Positions 1-9,391 of a stretch of DNA of 64,000 bases are shown one piece after another (the stretch's first letter is position 1; each line of letters begins with the position of its first letter). Location of the stretch: assembly GCA_900112325.1 (NCBI GenBank), contig FOLJ01000009.1, positions 62,001 through 126,000 of the forward strand. The letters run 5' to 3'. Source of the stretch: Micromonospora sediminimaris (lineage in GTDB: Bacteria; Actinomycetota; Actinomycetes; Mycobacteriales; Micromonosporaceae). The notes under the pieces are model-generated. The model ran no database searches. It saw only the letters and a list, made by a program, of their open reading frames with translations, and was not told where the DNA came from. The translations under genes were made by a program, and so were the position numbers.

Positions 1-1
1 G

Positions 2-1141
2 AACCACGCCTGCGTGGCCGTGGTCACCGACCCGGGTGCGTACCCGATGCTGCTGGCCGCACTCGACGGTGGTGGCTTCACCCTGGCGCAGCGTCGGGCG
101 CTGGCCGCCCGCGCCTTCGCCGACATCGCCGAGTACGACGTGGCGGTCGCCGAGTGGTTCGCCACCTCGGTCGCCCCGGCGGCCGAGGGCATGCCGGAGT
201 TCGCCGGTCTGGCGCTGCGCCGGCAGTCGGTGCTGCGCTACGGCGAGAACCCGCACCAGACCGCCGCGCTCTATGCCGACCCGGCCGGCCCGGTGGGGCT
301 GGCTCAGGCCGAGCAGTTGCACGGCAAGGAGATGTCCTACAACAACTACGTCGACGCGGATGCCGCCTGGCGGGCCGCGAACGACTTCGCCGACCAGCCC
401 GCGGTGGCCATCATCAAGCACGCCAACCCGTGCGGCATCGCGGTCGGCACTGACGTGGCGGAGGCGCACCGCAAGGCGCACGCCTGTGACCCGGTCTCCG
501 CCTTCGGTGGGGTCATCGCCGTCAACCGGCCGGTCTCGGTCGAGCTTGCCGGGCAGATCGCCGAGATCTTCACCGAGGTCGTGGTGGCACCCGACTACGA
601 ACCCGGTGCGGTGGAGACGCTCCAGGCCAAGAAGAACATCCGGCTGCTGCGCGCGCCCGCCTTCCAGCCGCGTCCGACCGAGTGGCGGCAGGTCAGCGGC
701 GGCGTGCTGGTGCAGCTGCGGGACGCAGTCGACGCCGAGGGCGACGACCCGGCCAGCTGGCGGCTGGCCACCGGCGAGCCGGCCGACGAGGCGACCCTGG
801 CCGACCTGGCCTTCGCCTGGCGGGCGGTACGCGCAGTGAAGAGCAACGCGATCCTGCTGGCCCAGGACTGCGCCACGGTGGGCGTCGGGATGGGACAGGT
901 CAACCGGGTCGACTCGGCCCGTCTCGCGGTCAGCCGGGCCGGCGCCGACCGGGCGCGCGGTGCGGTGGCCGCCTCGGACGCGTTCTTCCCGTTCGCCGAC
1001 GGCCCGCAGATCCTCATCGACGCGGGCATCCGGGCGATCGTCCAGCCCGGCGGCTCCATCCGCGACGAAGAGGTGATCGACGCCTGCAAGCGGGCCGACG
1101 TCACCATGTACCTCACCGGCACCCGCCACTTCTTCCACTAG
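2..1141 (+). CDS. purH: Bifunctional purine biosynthesis protein PurH, C-terminal part (5' truncated by window)
   Basis: PurH carries out the last two steps of IMP synthesis: AICAR formyltransferase, using 10-formyl-THF, and IMP cyclohydrolase. The reading frame is open from the first base, so the gene starts upstream; about 380 of the usual ~520 residues are present. The visible part is the end of the cyclohydrolase domain plus the whole formyltransferase domain, with the family motifs RYGENPHQ, the [12 protein letters not shown] stretch, KHANPCG (formyltransferase lysine and histidine) and a C-terminus ending TGTRHFFH, as in full-length PurH. folD, which supplies the folate cofactor, lies 8.7 kb downstream. 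It ends in TAG and faces the GGDEF-EAL gene across a 21-bp hairpin. Identification is secure; only the start is missing. Confidence 0.97.
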   Translation, partial: NHACVAVVTDPGAYPMLLAALDGGGFTLAQRRALAARAFADIAEYDVAVAEWFATSVAPAAEGMPEFAGLALRRQSVLRYGENPHQTAALYADPAGPVGLAQAEQLHGKEMSYNNYVDADAAWRAANDFADQPAVAIIKHANPCGIAVGTDVAEAHRKAHACDPVSAFGGVIAVNRPVSVELAGQIAEIFTEVVVAPDYEPGAVETLQAKKNIRLLRAPAFQPRPTEWRQVSGGVLVQLRDAVDAEGDDPASWRLATGEPADEATLADLAFAWRAVRAVKSNAILLAQDCATVGVGMGQVNRVDSARLAVSRAGADRARGAVAASDAFFPFADGPQILIDAGIRAIVQPGGSIRDEEVIDACKRADVTMYLTGTRHFFH

Positions 1142-1239
1142 GCGCGCATCGCGGGTACGGCGAACGCGGCCCGCGTCGCGTCCGTGCCCGGCGCAACACC
1201 GCTCCCAACGGACGCCCCGATCCACGGGATGCGAATGCG

Positions 1240-1288
1240 AGATCTTGGAAAGTTTCCGTTAGCGCCGAACGGAAACTTTCCAAGATCT
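1240..1288. terminator. Perfect 21-bp inverted repeat with 7-nt loop between convergent genes
   Basis: The arms are 1240-1260 and 1268-1288 and the loop is AGCGCCG. The palindrome starts GATCTTGG and ends CCAAGATC with no mismatch. It lies between the 3' ends of purH and the GGDEF-EAL gene, so it can act as a bidirectional intrinsic terminator. It is much more AT-rich than its surroundings and has no T-tract. Its GATC-bounded form resembles the palindromes at 11738, 28807 and 35864, but the arm sequence differs, so it may belong to a second family of dispersed palindromes. Confidence 0.75.
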
Positions 1289-1296
1289 GGACCGGA

Positions 1297-3666
1297 TCAG
1301 GTCGGCCGTCGGACGGCTGTCACGGTCTGCTGCCGGGCGAGTAGGCCGGCGATGCCGTCGGCGGTCATCGGTCGGGCCAGGTGGAAGCCCTGACCACGGG
1401 TGTAGCCGAGGGCGCGGAGGACAGCGACCTGTTCGGCGCTCTCGACGCCCTCGGCAACGGTCTCCAGGCCGAGCGCGTGGGCGAGCTGGATCACCGCGCG
1501 GGCCACCGCCCGCCGGGCGTCGGCTGCCGCTGCCTGGCCGTCGTCGATCTCGATACCGTCGACGAAGGACTTGTCGAGCTTCACGATCGCGGCGGGAAAG
1601 GCGCGCAGCAGGCTCAGCGACGACTCGCCGGTGCCGAAGTCGTCAAGCGACAGGCGGATGCCCATCCGGTCGAGTTCGAAGAGGGTTCGGGAGACCTGCT
1701 GACCGCGCAGCACCGCCGACTCGGTCACCTCCAGCACCAGTCGCTCGCACGGCAGCCCGCTCTCGGCGAGCGCGGCGGTCACGTCGGAGACGAAGTCGGG
1801 ATCGTGCAGTTGCCGCGCGGAGACGTTCAGGCCCGCCTCCCGGAGTGCCTCCGGCCCGAACTCCCGGGACCATGCCGCCGCCTGGCGGCACGTCTCGCGC
1901 AGCACGAACCGGCCCAGCGGCACGATCAGCCCGGTCCGTTCGGCGGCCGGGATGAACTCGGCCGGGCTGACGACCCCGCGGGTCGGGTGGTGCCAGCGGA
2001 CCAGCGCCTCGACCCCGACCAACCAGTTGTCGTCGAGCCGCAGGATCGGCTGGTAGACGACCCGAAGCTCGTTGTCGTCCAGGGCCCGCCGTAGCTCGCC
2101 GCCGAGCTGCATGTGCGCCAGTACCGGCTCACCCATGCCGTCGACGTACCGTACGAAGCTCGCCTTCCCACGCTGCTTGGCCGTGTACATGGCGACGTCG
2201 GCGTCCCGCAGCACCGAGTCGACGGTGGCGCCGGGCGCGGTGTCGGCGATGCCGATGCTGGCCTGCACCAGCAGGCGGTGCTGACTGATCGGCTGGTCGA
2301 GCGCGGCCAGCAGCCGGCCGGCCAGTTCCTCGGGGTCGGCGTCCGCGCCGGTGAGCAGCACGGCGAACTCGTCACCGGCGACCCGTACCGGCAGGCCGTC
2401 GTCACCGACCTCGGCACGCAGCAGCTCGGCGACCGACACGAGCAGCCGATCACCGACGCCGTGCCCGAGCAGGTCGTTGACGGTCTTGAAGTCGTCGAGG
2501 TCGACCAGGAGCACCGACGCGGGCGTCGTGGCGGTGAGCGCGGACGCGAGCCGGTCCCGGAACAGCGCCCGGTTGGCCAGCCCGGTGAGGCCGTCGTGGC
2601 TGACCTCGTACTGGAGGCGCTCCTCCTGGACGCGGGTGTTGCGCAGCAGCCGGGCGTTTTCTCGATAGGCGATGAACTGCCGGACGCTTACCAGCGCGGT
2701 GACCACCACGGCGGCGATCAGGACCAGCCGGACCGGCAGGGTCAGGGGGGCGCCGAACGCGACGGCGAGCAGCGGCACGTCGACCGCCACCACCGCCAGG
2801 TACGGCAGCAGCACGCCGTTGGGGGTCTGGGCCCGGCGGACACCGAGGTCGGCCCGCCACTGCGCCCTGACGCCAAGCGTGAAGAACACCGGGGTCAGCG
2901 GCATCACGATCGCCTGGACGGGGATGCCGGCGACGTAGCCGTACCGGACCGCGAGCACGGCGACTATCCCGGCGGTGACGCCGCCACTGGCCGCGACGAA
3001 TCGTAGGGCGACGCGATCCACCGGGCCACCGGCGACGAAGGACACCTTCGTCGCGGCGCCGATCGCGACCAGGAAGGCGAGCCCGACCAGCGCCATCGCC
3101 TGCGGGCTCCACGGCTCGTCGGCGGTGAACATCGGGGCCAGCCCGACGTAGCAGAGCAGGGCCGCGCAGCCGAGGAACGCGATTGCGCGGTCGAGCAGGA
3201 TGCGCCACCGCTCGACATCGCCGGTCTCGGCGATCGGCACCCGGGCCACCGCCCAGATGGCGACGACGAACCCGATCGCCACGCAGGCCGCCGCCGGCAG
3301 CGGCATGCTTCGGGTACGGGCCTCGGCGGCGTGCGTCAGCATGTCCAGCGCCAGCCAGCCGTACCCGATCGTGATGGTGGCCGCCGCGACGAGGAGCGCA
3401 CGCCAGAAACGTCGGGTGACCGGGTCGAGGCTGGCGTGGCGGAGCAGGTGTACGACGGACCCGGCGGCGAAGATCCCGCCGACGGGAACGAAGGTGTACG
3501 CGAGCGCCTCGGTGCCCGCGCCGACCGTGAAGTTCGCGACGCACCATACGGTGCCGAGGACGGCGACCGCGACGGTGGCCTGCACGTACCGGACGGTGAT
3601 CCGGCTGTTCGTCGCGGCGGCCCCGGCCGTGGGGCCCGTCGTCGGCCATAGCGCCACCTGCGTCAC
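1297..3666 (-). CDS. Multi-pass membrane protein with GGDEF and EAL domains (cyclic-di-GMP turnover)
   Basis: This 789-residue protein should make and/or degrade cyclic di-GMP. Residues 25-330 hold about eight to ten hydrophobic segments (a membrane sensor of unknown ligand). A GGDEF domain follows at about 355-510 and an EAL domain at about 525-780. The GGDEF signature reads AGDEF (430-434). The phosphodiesterase residues look intact: EAL at 553-555, the LNVSARQ asparagine near 614, LEVTES, DDFGTG at 675-680, the KLDKSF lysine and AEGVE. A working phosphodiesterase with a reduced or regulatory cyclase half is therefore likely, but that is inference. The start is GTG. Upstream, TAGGGT lies 8 nt before the GTG, suggesting a leaderless transcript. 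Confidence 0.93.
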   Translation of the reverse strand: MTQVALWPTTGPTAGAAATNSRITVRYVQATVAVAVLGTVWCVANFTVGAGTEALAYTFVPVGGIFAAGSVVHLLRHASLDPVTRRFWRALLVAAATITIGYGWLALDMLTHAAEARTRSMPLPAAACVAIGFVVAIWAVARVPIAETGDVERWRILLDRAIAFLGCAALLCYVGLAPMFTADEPWSPQAMALVGLAFLVAIGAATKVSFVAGGPVDRVALRFVAASGGVTAGIVAVLAVRYGYVAGIPVQAIVMPLTPVFFTLGVRAQWRADLGVRRAQTPNGVLLPYLAVVAVDVPLLAVAFGAPLTLPVRLVLIAAVVVTALVSVRQFIAYRENARLLRNTRVQEERLQYEVSHDGLTGLANRALFRDRLASALTATTPASVLLVDLDDFKTVNDLLGHGVGDRLLVSVAELLRAEVGDDGLPVRVAGDEFAVLLTGADADPEELAGRLLAALDQPISQHRLLVQASIGIADTAPGATVDSVLRDADVAMYTAKQRGKASFVRYVDGMGEPVLAHMQLGGELRRALDDNELRVVYQPILRLDDNWLVGVEALVRWHHPTRGVVSPAEFIPAAERTGLIVPLGRFVLRETCRQAAAWSREFGPEALREAGLNVSARQLHDPDFVSDVTAALAESGLPCERLVLEVTESAVLRGQQVSRTLFELDRMGIRLSLDDFGTGESSLSLLRAFPAAIVKLDKSFVDGIEIDDGQAAAADARRAVARAVIQLAHALGLETVAEGVESAEQVAVLRALGYTRGQGFHLARPMTADGIAGLLARQQTVTAVRRPT

Positions 3667-3742
3667 GGCTGTAGACCCTAGTGAGTGAGCAGAGGATCGC
3701 CATCCGTCATCGGGTGGTTCTTCGATGCCGCAGTATCCACTA

Positions 3743-3770
3743 GGGAGGGAGGTTGGGCGCTCACCCTCCC
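3743..3770 (-). terminator. Weak stem-loop overlapping the stop codon of the first peptide ABC operon
   Basis: GGGAGGG (3743-3749) pairs with CCCTCCC (3764-3770), with the last gene's TGA (3761-3763) in the loop. The position at the end of the five-gene operon suits a terminator. The stem is only 7 bp and no T-run follows, so confidence is modest. Confidence 0.4.
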
Positions 3771-4789
3771 GGGCGCAGTTCGGCGAAGTGGCAGGCCGAG
3801 GGGTGCGGGTCGGCAGCGCGCAGCACCGCCTGCGGGTCCTGGGTGGCGCAGATGTCCTGCGCCTTCCAGCACCGGGTGCGGAAGTGGCAGCCGCTCGGCG
3901 GATCCGCCGGGCTCGGGACGTCGCCGCGCAGCCGGATGATGCTGCGGTGTTCCCGGGCGTCCGGGTCCGGCACCGGGGCCGCGGAGAGCAACGCCTGGGT
4001 GTACGGGTGGGTGGCGCGATCGTAGATCTCGTCCTCGGTGCCGATCTCCACGATCCGGCCCAGGTACATCACCGCGATCCGGTCGGAGATGTGCCGCACC
4101 ACAGACAGGTCGTGGGCGATGAAGATGTAGGACAGGCCCAGTTCGTCCTGAAGTTCCTCCAGCAGGTTTATCACCTGCGCCTGGATGGAGACGTCCAGCG
4201 CGGAGACCGGCTCGTCGCAGACGATCACCTCGGGGCGCAGCGCCAAGGCCCGGGCGATGCCGATGCGCTGCCGCTGGCCACCGGAGAACTGATGCGGATA
4301 GCGGTTGATGTGCTCCGGGTTCAACCCGACGACGTCGAGCAGTTCCTGGATCCGCCGCTGGCGGCTGCCCTTCGGGGACGCCTCCGGATGGATCTCGAAC
4401 GGCTCGCCGATGATGTCGCCGACGGTCATCCGTGGGTTCAGCGAGGTGTACGGGTCCTGCATGACCATCTGCATGTTGCGCCGGATCCGCCGTAGCTCGC
4501 CACCGGAGGCGGCGAACAGGTCGCGACCGGCCAGCGTGGCGCGGCCGGCGGTCGGCTTCTCCAGCCGCATCAGCAGTCGGGCCAGGGTGGACTTGCCGCA
4601 GCCCGACTCACCGACGATGCCAAGTGTCTCGCCGCGGCGCAGCTGGAAGCTCACCCCGTCGACGGCCTTGACCGCACCGGTCTTCTTCTTGAACACCACG
4701 CCCTGCGTGATCGGGAAGTGTTTGACCACGTGGTTGACGTCGAGGAGGGTCTCGCCGCGGACGGTGGTGGGACTAGCCGGCGCGGTCAT
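3761..4789 (-). CDS. dppF: Peptide ABC transporter ATP-binding protein, OppF/DppF type
   Basis: This is the second ATPase of an Opp/Dpp-type peptide or nickel importer, acting on the inner face of the membrane. The 342-residue protein has Walker [10 protein letters not shown], signature [15 protein letters not shown], Walker [13 protein letters not shown], an H-loop histidine in AHDLSVV, and the C-terminal oligopeptide-transporter extension with its cysteine pair (GCHFRTRCW). A GTG lies just upstream at 4792, but AGGAGG is 6 nt from the ATG at 4789 and only 3 nt from that GTG, so the ATG is preferred. It overlaps the 3' end of dppD by 17 nt, so the two are likely co-translated. It is the last gene of the operon 9391-3761. 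The substrate cannot be read from sequence. Confidence 0.92.
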   Translation of the reverse strand: MTAPASPTTVRGETLLDVNHVVKHFPITQGVVFKKKTGAVKAVDGVSFQLRRGETLGIVGESGCGKSTLARLLMRLEKPTAGRATLAGRDLFAASGGELRRIRRNMQMVMQDPYTSLNPRMTVGDIIGEPFEIHPEASPKGSRQRRIQELLDVVGLNPEHINRYPHQFSGGQRQRIGIARALALRPEVIVCDEPVSALDVSIQAQVINLLEELQDELGLSYIFIAHDLSVVRHISDRIAVMYLGRIVEIGTEDEIYDRATHPYTQALLSAAPVPDPDAREHRSIIRLRGDVPSPADPPSGCHFRTRCWKAQDICATQDPQAVLRAADPHPSACHFAELRPGG

Positions 4790-5810
4790 CACGTACCTCC
4801 TGGGCGAAGTGGCACGCGCTGGTCCGGCCGTCGCCGAGGATCAGGTCGTGCGGCACCACGTCCACGCAGACCTGCTGCACGTACGGGCACCGGGGGTGGA
4901 AGGGGCAACCGCTGGGGATCCGCATCAGGTTGGGCGGCAGGCCGCGGATCGTGGACAGCTTCCCGCCCCGCTGGTCCAGGCGCGGGATCGAGTTCAGCAA
5001 CCCCTTGGTGTACGGATGGGCAGGCGCCCGGTACAGCGACCGGACATCGGCGTGCTCGACGATCCGGCCCGCGTACATGACCGCGATCCGGTCCGCGACG
5101 TCGGCCACCACACCGAGGTCGTGGGTGATCAGGATCATCGCCATGTTCAGGTCCCGCCGCAGGTCGGCGAGGAGATCCATGATCTGGGCCTGCACGGTGA
5201 CGTCCAGGGCGGTGGTGGGCTCGTCGGCGATCAGCACCTTCGGCTCCATCGCCAGGGCCATCGCGATCATCACCCGCTGCCGCATGCCGCCGGAGAACTG
5301 GTGCGGGTAGTCACCGAGACGGCTCGCCGCCCCGGGGATCTGCACCAGGTCCATCAGCTCCACCGAGCGGCGGCGGGCGTCCGCGCGGGACATGCCGAGT
5401 CGCTGGCGCAACGTCTCGCCGATCTGCCAGCCGACCGGGAAGACCGGGTTCAACGCGGAGAGGGCGTCCTGGAAGATCATCGCGATGTCCCTGCCCCGGA
5501 TCTGCCGGCGCTGCTCCTCCGCCAGGCTGAGCAGGTCCTGGCCGGAGTAGCGGATCTCACCCGAGCTGATGTGCGCCGGCGGAGTGTCCAGGATGCCCAT
5601 GATGGCCTGGGCGGTGACGGACTTGCCGGAGCCGGACTCGCCCAGCACGGCGAGGGTCTCGCCCGGATCCAGGTGGTAACTGACCCCGTTGATCACCTTG
5701 GCCACGCCCTCGCCGGTGCGGAACTCGACGTGCAGATCGCGTACCTCCAGCAGGTGCCCGTCGGGCGGGGTGGGCGAGGCCGGCGTCGGCCGGACGGCGT
5801 GCTGACTCAT
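4773..5810 (-). CDS. dppD: Peptide ABC transporter ATP-binding protein, OppD/DppD type
   Basis: This is the first ATPase of the dipeptide/oligopeptide importer and works as a heterodimer with the downstream DppF. The 345 residues contain Walker A GESGSGKS, signature [15 protein letters not shown], Walker [13 protein letters not shown], the H-loop THDLGVV, and the OppD/F C-terminal region with [15 protein letters not shown]. The ATG at 5810 follows the dppC stop by only 7 nt; the ribosome site is weak, which fits translational coupling. The start of dppF lies inside its 3' end. D and F differ at the signature motif (GGM versus GGQ), as is usual in this family. Confidence 0.93.
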   Translation of the reverse strand: MSQHAVRPTPASPTPPDGHLLEVRDLHVEFRTGEGVAKVINGVSYHLDPGETLAVLGESGSGKSVTAQAIMGILDTPPAHISSGEIRYSGQDLLSLAEEQRRQIRGRDIAMIFQDALSALNPVFPVGWQIGETLRQRLGMSRADARRRSVELMDLVQIPGAASRLGDYPHQFSGGMRQRVMIAMALAMEPKVLIADEPTTALDVTVQAQIMDLLADLRRDLNMAMILITHDLGVVADVADRIAVMYAGRIVEHADVRSLYRAPAHPYTKGLLNSIPRLDQRGGKLSTIRGLPPNLMRIPSGCPFHPRCPYVQQVCVDVVPHDLILGDGRTSACHFAQEVRDDRAG

Positions 5811-5817
5811 GAGGGGA

Positions 5818-6774
5818 TCACCGGAGCTTCGGGTCGAAGGCGTCGCGGATCGCGTCGCCGAGCATGATGAAGGCCAGCACGGTCAGCGCCAGGAAGGTCG
5901 ACGGGACCACCAGCGGGGTCGCCGACTCCCGCATGTGCACCCGACCGTTGTTGATCTCGATGCCCCAGGAGATGGTCGGTTCCCGCAGCCCGATGCCGAG
6001 GAAGGAGAGCGTCGCCTCGGCGGCGATGAACGAGCCGAGCGCGATGGTCAGGACCACGATGGCCGGGGCGAGTGCGTTCGGCAGGATGTGCCGCCACATG
6101 ATCCGTCCGTTGCCGGCCCCCAGCATCCGCGCCGCGGCCACGTAGTCCTGCTCCCGGGCGGTGATCACCGAGGAACGGACCACCCGGGCCGCGGTGGTCC
6201 AGCCGAGCACCGCCAGCACGAAGATGACCGCGGCGACGCGTACCGTGGCGCTGTCGCTGCCGATGCGCTTGAGCAGGACGATCGCGGCCAGCAGCAGCGG
6301 GATGCCGAGCACGATGTCGATCACTCGGGAGAGCACCGCGTCGACCCAGCCGCCGAAGTAGCCGGCGACCATCCCCACGACCAGCGCGATCAGGCCGGTG
6401 AACAGCGCGCTCAGGGCGCCGACCAGCAGCGACGCGCGCGCGCCGTAGACCGCCCGGGCGTACGTGTCGCAACCCTGGAAGTCGTACCCGAAGATGGCGC
6501 CGCCGGAGGGCGGCGCGTGCTGTCGGGACAGCACGCAGTCGGCGGGGTCGTTGCTGGTGAACAGGCCCGGCACGGCGGCCATCGCGGTGACCAGCAGCAC
6601 CAGGGTCAGGCTGATCCAGAAGATCGGCTTGCGGCGCAGGTCGCGCCAGGCGTCGCCGGCCAGGCTGCGCGGCTTGCGGGGCCGGCCCACCTGGTTCGGC
6701 GTGCCCGGTTCTCCGGAGGGCCCGCGCCGCGCGGCCTGGTTCTCCGACGCCGCCACCGTCTCGAAATCACTCAT
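5818..6774 (-). CDS. dppC: Peptide ABC transporter permease, DppC type
   Basis: This 318-residue inner-membrane permease pairs with DppB to form the translocation path. A cytoplasmic N-terminal stretch of about 45 residues is followed by one transmembrane segment, a periplasmic loop, and five further segments in the BPD_transp_1 domain. The EAA-loop region is seen in the AREQDYVAAARMLGAGNGRI segment, and the family C-terminus GDAIRDAFDPKLR is present. Its ATG overlaps the end of dppB by 8 nt. The loop around residues 75-105 has two cysteines (CVLSRQH and FQGCDTY), which could form an extracytoplasmic disulfide; that is inference. Confidence 0.93.
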   Translation of the reverse strand: MSDFETVAASENQAARRGPSGEPGTPNQVGRPRKPRSLAGDAWRDLRRKPIFWISLTLVLLVTAMAAVPGLFTSNDPADCVLSRQHAPPSGGAIFGYDFQGCDTYARAVYGARASLLVGALSALFTGLIALVVGMVAGYFGGWVDAVLSRVIDIVLGIPLLLAAIVLLKRIGSDSATVRVAAVIFVLAVLGWTTAARVVRSSVITAREQDYVAAARMLGAGNGRIMWRHILPNALAPAIVVLTIALGSFIAAEATLSFLGIGLREPTISWGIEINNGRVHMRESATPLVVPSTFLALTVLAFIMLGDAIRDAFDPKLR

Positions 6775-7705
6775 AGCGGATCCTCGGGTCCAGAACGGCG
6801 TACAGGACGTCGACCACCAGGTTGGAGACCAGGTAGACCACGACGAGCACGCTGACGATGCCCACCACCAGCGGGCCGTCCTCGGTGCGGATGCCGCGGA
6901 AGAGGTTGAAGCCGACGCCGGGGATGTTGAACACGCCCTCGGTGATGATCGCGCCGCTCATCAGGTTGCCGACCTCGACGCCGAGGAAGGTGATCACCGG
7001 GATGAGCGAGTTGCGCAACACGTGCACGCTCACCACCCGCCGATTCGGCAGGCCCTTCGACCGCGCGGTGCGCACGTAGTCGGCACGCAGGTTCTCGGCC
7101 ACCGAGGTACGGGTCAGCCGGAGCGCGGTGGCCAGGGAGAGCGAGCCGAGCACGATGCCCGGCAGCAGCAGCGCGAAGAAGTCGGGGTCGGCGCCGGCGG
7201 TGGGCGGGAAGACCTGCCATTTGACGCCGAGGAAGTACTGCGCCAGCGGGGCGAGCACGATTGTCGGGATGCCGAGCACCAGCAGGGTCAGCAGCAGGGT
7301 GGCGTTGTCGAAGATGCTGGCCCGCCGGATGCCGGCGAGGACGCCTGCGGTGACGCCGAAGATGACCGCGACCGCGATGGCGATCAGGGCCAGCCTGATC
7401 GTGACCGGCCAGGCGGCGGCGAGGATGTCGCCGATCGACCGTCCGGTGAGCGACTCGCCCAGGTCGCCGCGGAGCAGATTCGAGATGTAGTCGAAGTACC
7501 TGTAGAAGAAGCCGCCGATCCCGGTGGCGTCGAGGTGGTACTTCTCCGTGAGGTACGCCCGCTGTGCGGCGGTGACCGGGCGCTCCCCGGCGAGGGCCTG
7601 GATCGGGTCGCCCTGACCGGCGAACATCAGCGCGTAGACGATCAGCGTGGTCCCGAAGAAGGCCAGGACCATCTGGAGCAGACGCCGCACGATGAAGCGG
7701 AACAT
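6767..7705 (-). CDS. dppB: Peptide ABC transporter permease, DppB type
   Basis: This is the first permease subunit of the importer (312 residues, about six transmembrane segments). It begins with the family's N-terminal helix (MFRFIVRRLLQMVLAFFG), contains the EAA loop in the stretch around LRADYVRTARSKGL, and ends in the usual VLDPRIRYE tail. The ATG at 7705 has GGGAGA upstream. An 81-nt gap holding a strong stem-loop separates it from the binding-protein gene, so permease transcripts probably arise by read-through past that hairpin. It overlaps dppC by 8 nt. Confidence 0.93.
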   Translation of the reverse strand: MFRFIVRRLLQMVLAFFGTTLIVYALMFAGQGDPIQALAGERPVTAAQRAYLTEKYHLDATGIGGFFYRYFDYISNLLRGDLGESLTGRSIGDILAAAWPVTIRLALIAIAVAVIFGVTAGVLAGIRRASIFDNATLLLTLLVLGIPTIVLAPLAQYFLGVKWQVFPPTAGADPDFFALLLPGIVLGSLSLATALRLTRTSVAENLRADYVRTARSKGLPNRRVVSVHVLRNSLIPVITFLGVEVGNLMSGAIITEGVFNIPGVGFNLFRGIRTEDGPLVVGIVSVLVVVYLVSNLVVDVLYAVLDPRIRYE

Positions 7706-7740
7706 ACTTGGCAGTCTCCCTGAAAAGGGGCGAACCGCGT

Positions 7741-7776
7741 GGCGGGTCGGGTCACCTCGCGATGACCCGACCCGCC
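7741..7776 (-). terminator. Perfect 14-bp stem-loop between the binding-protein gene and dppB
   Basis: Arms 7741-7754 and 7763-7776 (GGCGGGTCGGGTCA and its complement) enclose an 8-nt loop. The stem lies just after the stop of the solute-binding protein gene and upstream of dppB in the same operon. Such intra-operon stems usually stabilise the upstream message or partly terminate transcription, giving more binding protein than membrane subunits. There is no T-run, so stabiliser or attenuator cannot be told apart. Confidence 0.7.
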
Positions 7777-7786
7777 GACGTGTGCG

Positions 7787-9391
7787 TTACTTGATCGCTT
7801 CGATCTTGGTCAGGTTGACCCGGTCGAAGAGATCCATCTCGACGTTCTTGACCTTGGTCGAGTGGCCGAAGTTGTTCTGGCCGAACCGCAGCGGTACGAC
7901 CGGCAGGTCCTCGGCCAGCAGGTCCTCTGCCTCCTGGTACTTCTTGATCGCCTCTTCCTCGCTGGGGGCGCTGGCGCCCTCGGCGAGCAGACGGTCGAAG
8001 TCCGGGTTGCTGTAGCCGTAGTAGTTCGACGAGCCGTTGGTGCTGTACAGCGGGCCCAGGTAGTTCTCCATGGACGGGTAGTCCATGATCCAGCCCATCC
8101 GGAACAGGCCCACCGGCTGCTTTGCCTTGACCTTGGTCAGCAGGTCGGCGAACTTGGGCTCGGCGCTGCCGACGCAGTCCACGCCCAGGTTGGCCTTGAG
8201 CTGGTTGCAGGTGGCGTCGATCCAGTCCTTGTGGCCACCGTCGCCGTTGTAGGACAGGGTGATCTTCGACGGGCCGCCGGCGGCCTGGTAGAGCGCCTTG
8301 GCCTTGGCCGGGTCGAACTCGCCCGCCGCGCCGACGGTGTTCTCCCGGTAGCCGGCGACGGCCGGGGAGACGAACGCGCGGGCCGGCTGCTGCGAGTCCT
8401 TGAAGATCGACCGAGTGATCTCCTCGCGGTCGATCGCCATGGAGATGGCCTTGCGCACATCCGGGTTGCTGAACTCCTCCTGGAAGGTGGGGAAAGCCAG
8501 GAAGTGCAGCGACGACGCCGGGCTCTGCACGAAGCGGTCGCCCAGATCGGTGCCGGCGGTGGAGAGGTTCTCCGTCGGGATGGTCTTGATCACGTCGAGG
8601 TTGTCCGACAGCACGTCCGCGTACGCCGCGGTCAGCTGCTGGTAGATCCGGAACTCGACGCCGGCCACCTTCGGCTGCTCGCCGGGGAAGGCGTCGTACC
8701 GCTCGACCTCGACCTTGGCGTCGTGCTGCCAGGTGCCCTTCATCTTGAACGGGCCCTGGCCGATCGGTGCCTGCTCGTAACCCTCGACCAGTTCGCCGGG
8801 AGCGCTGAACGCGGCCTCCGGCAGCGGGTAGAAGGCGGTGTAGCCGAGCATCGATTTGAACTCGCTGTACGGCTGCGCGAGCGTGACGGTGAAGGTCAGG
8901 TCGTCGACCTGCTTCAGCCCGCTGAGCGTCTCGGCCTTCGGGCTCTCACCCTGCAGGTCGTCGTAGCCGGCGATCTTCTCGAAGAAGTAGCTGGAGTTCT
9001 GCCCGTTCGGCGCGTACGCGCCGTAGTTCCAGGCGTCGATGTAGTTGTCGGCGGTCACCTTCTCGCCGTTGTGGAACGTGTAGCCGTCCTTGAGCTTGAT
9101 CGTCCAGGTGGTGTTGTCCTCGGACGTGATCGACTCGGCGGCCACCTCGTACGGCTTGTGGGCCTCGTCGTAGTCGACAAGCGGGCTGAACAGGGCGGCG
9201 AGCACCTGGGAACCGCTCGTCTCGTTGGTGTTGGTCGGCACCAGGTGCTGCGGCTCGGCGATCTCGATCCGCACGGCCGCGTTGGGGTCGCTCTCGCCGG
9301 ATCCGCCGTCGCCGCCCGAGCCGCAGGCCACCAGGCCCAGGGTCACCGCGAGCGGGAGGGCGGTCCAGGCGGCGAGCCTACGAACACGCAT
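7787..9391 (-). CDS. ABC transporter solute-binding lipoprotein, SBP family 5 (peptide type)
   Basis: This 534-residue extracytoplasmic receptor delivers peptides (or a similar ligand) to the DppBCDF importer. It has a lipoprotein signal peptide (MRVRRLAAWTALPLAVTLG) with lipobox LVAC at residues 20-23, then a GSGGDGGSGESD linker and a full-length SBP_bac_5 domain. Recognisable family segments are EDNTTWTIKLKDGYTFHNG, DVRKAISMAIDREEIT and VPLRFGQNN near the C-terminus. Its ATG has a strong GAGGAGG ribosome site. It is the first gene of the operon, so the promoter should lie in 9392-9828. A paralogous system is encoded at 43906-49811. Confidence 0.93.
   Translation of the reverse strand: MRVRRLAAWTALPLAVTLGLVACGSGGDGGSGESDPNAAVRIEIAEPQHLVPTNTNETSGSQVLAALFSPLVDYDEAHKPYEVAAESITSEDNTTWTIKLKDGYTFHNGEKVTADNYIDAWNYGAYAPNGQNSSYFFEKIAGYDDLQGESPKAETLSGLKQVDDLTFTVTLAQPYSEFKSMLGYTAFYPLPEAAFSAPGELVEGYEQAPIGQGPFKMKGTWQHDAKVEVERYDAFPGEQPKVAGVEFRIYQQLTAAYADVLSDNLDVIKTIPTENLSTAGTDLGDRFVQSPASSLHFLAFPTFQEEFSNPDVRKAISMAIDREEITRSIFKDSQQPARAFVSPAVAGYRENTVGAAGEFDPAKAKALYQAAGGPSKITLSYNGDGGHKDWIDATCNQLKANLGVDCVGSAEPKFADLLTKVKAKQPVGLFRMGWIMDYPSMENYLGPLYSTNGSSNYYGYSNPDFDRLLAEGASAPSEEEAIKKYQEAEDLLAEDLPVVPLRFGQNNFGHSTKVKNVEMDLFDRVNLTKIEAIK

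Noticed and set aside
6471..7722. Long plus-strand open frames opposite the peptide permease genes
   Set aside because: High-GC mirror frames with acidic low-complexity sequence, no ribosome site and no domain.
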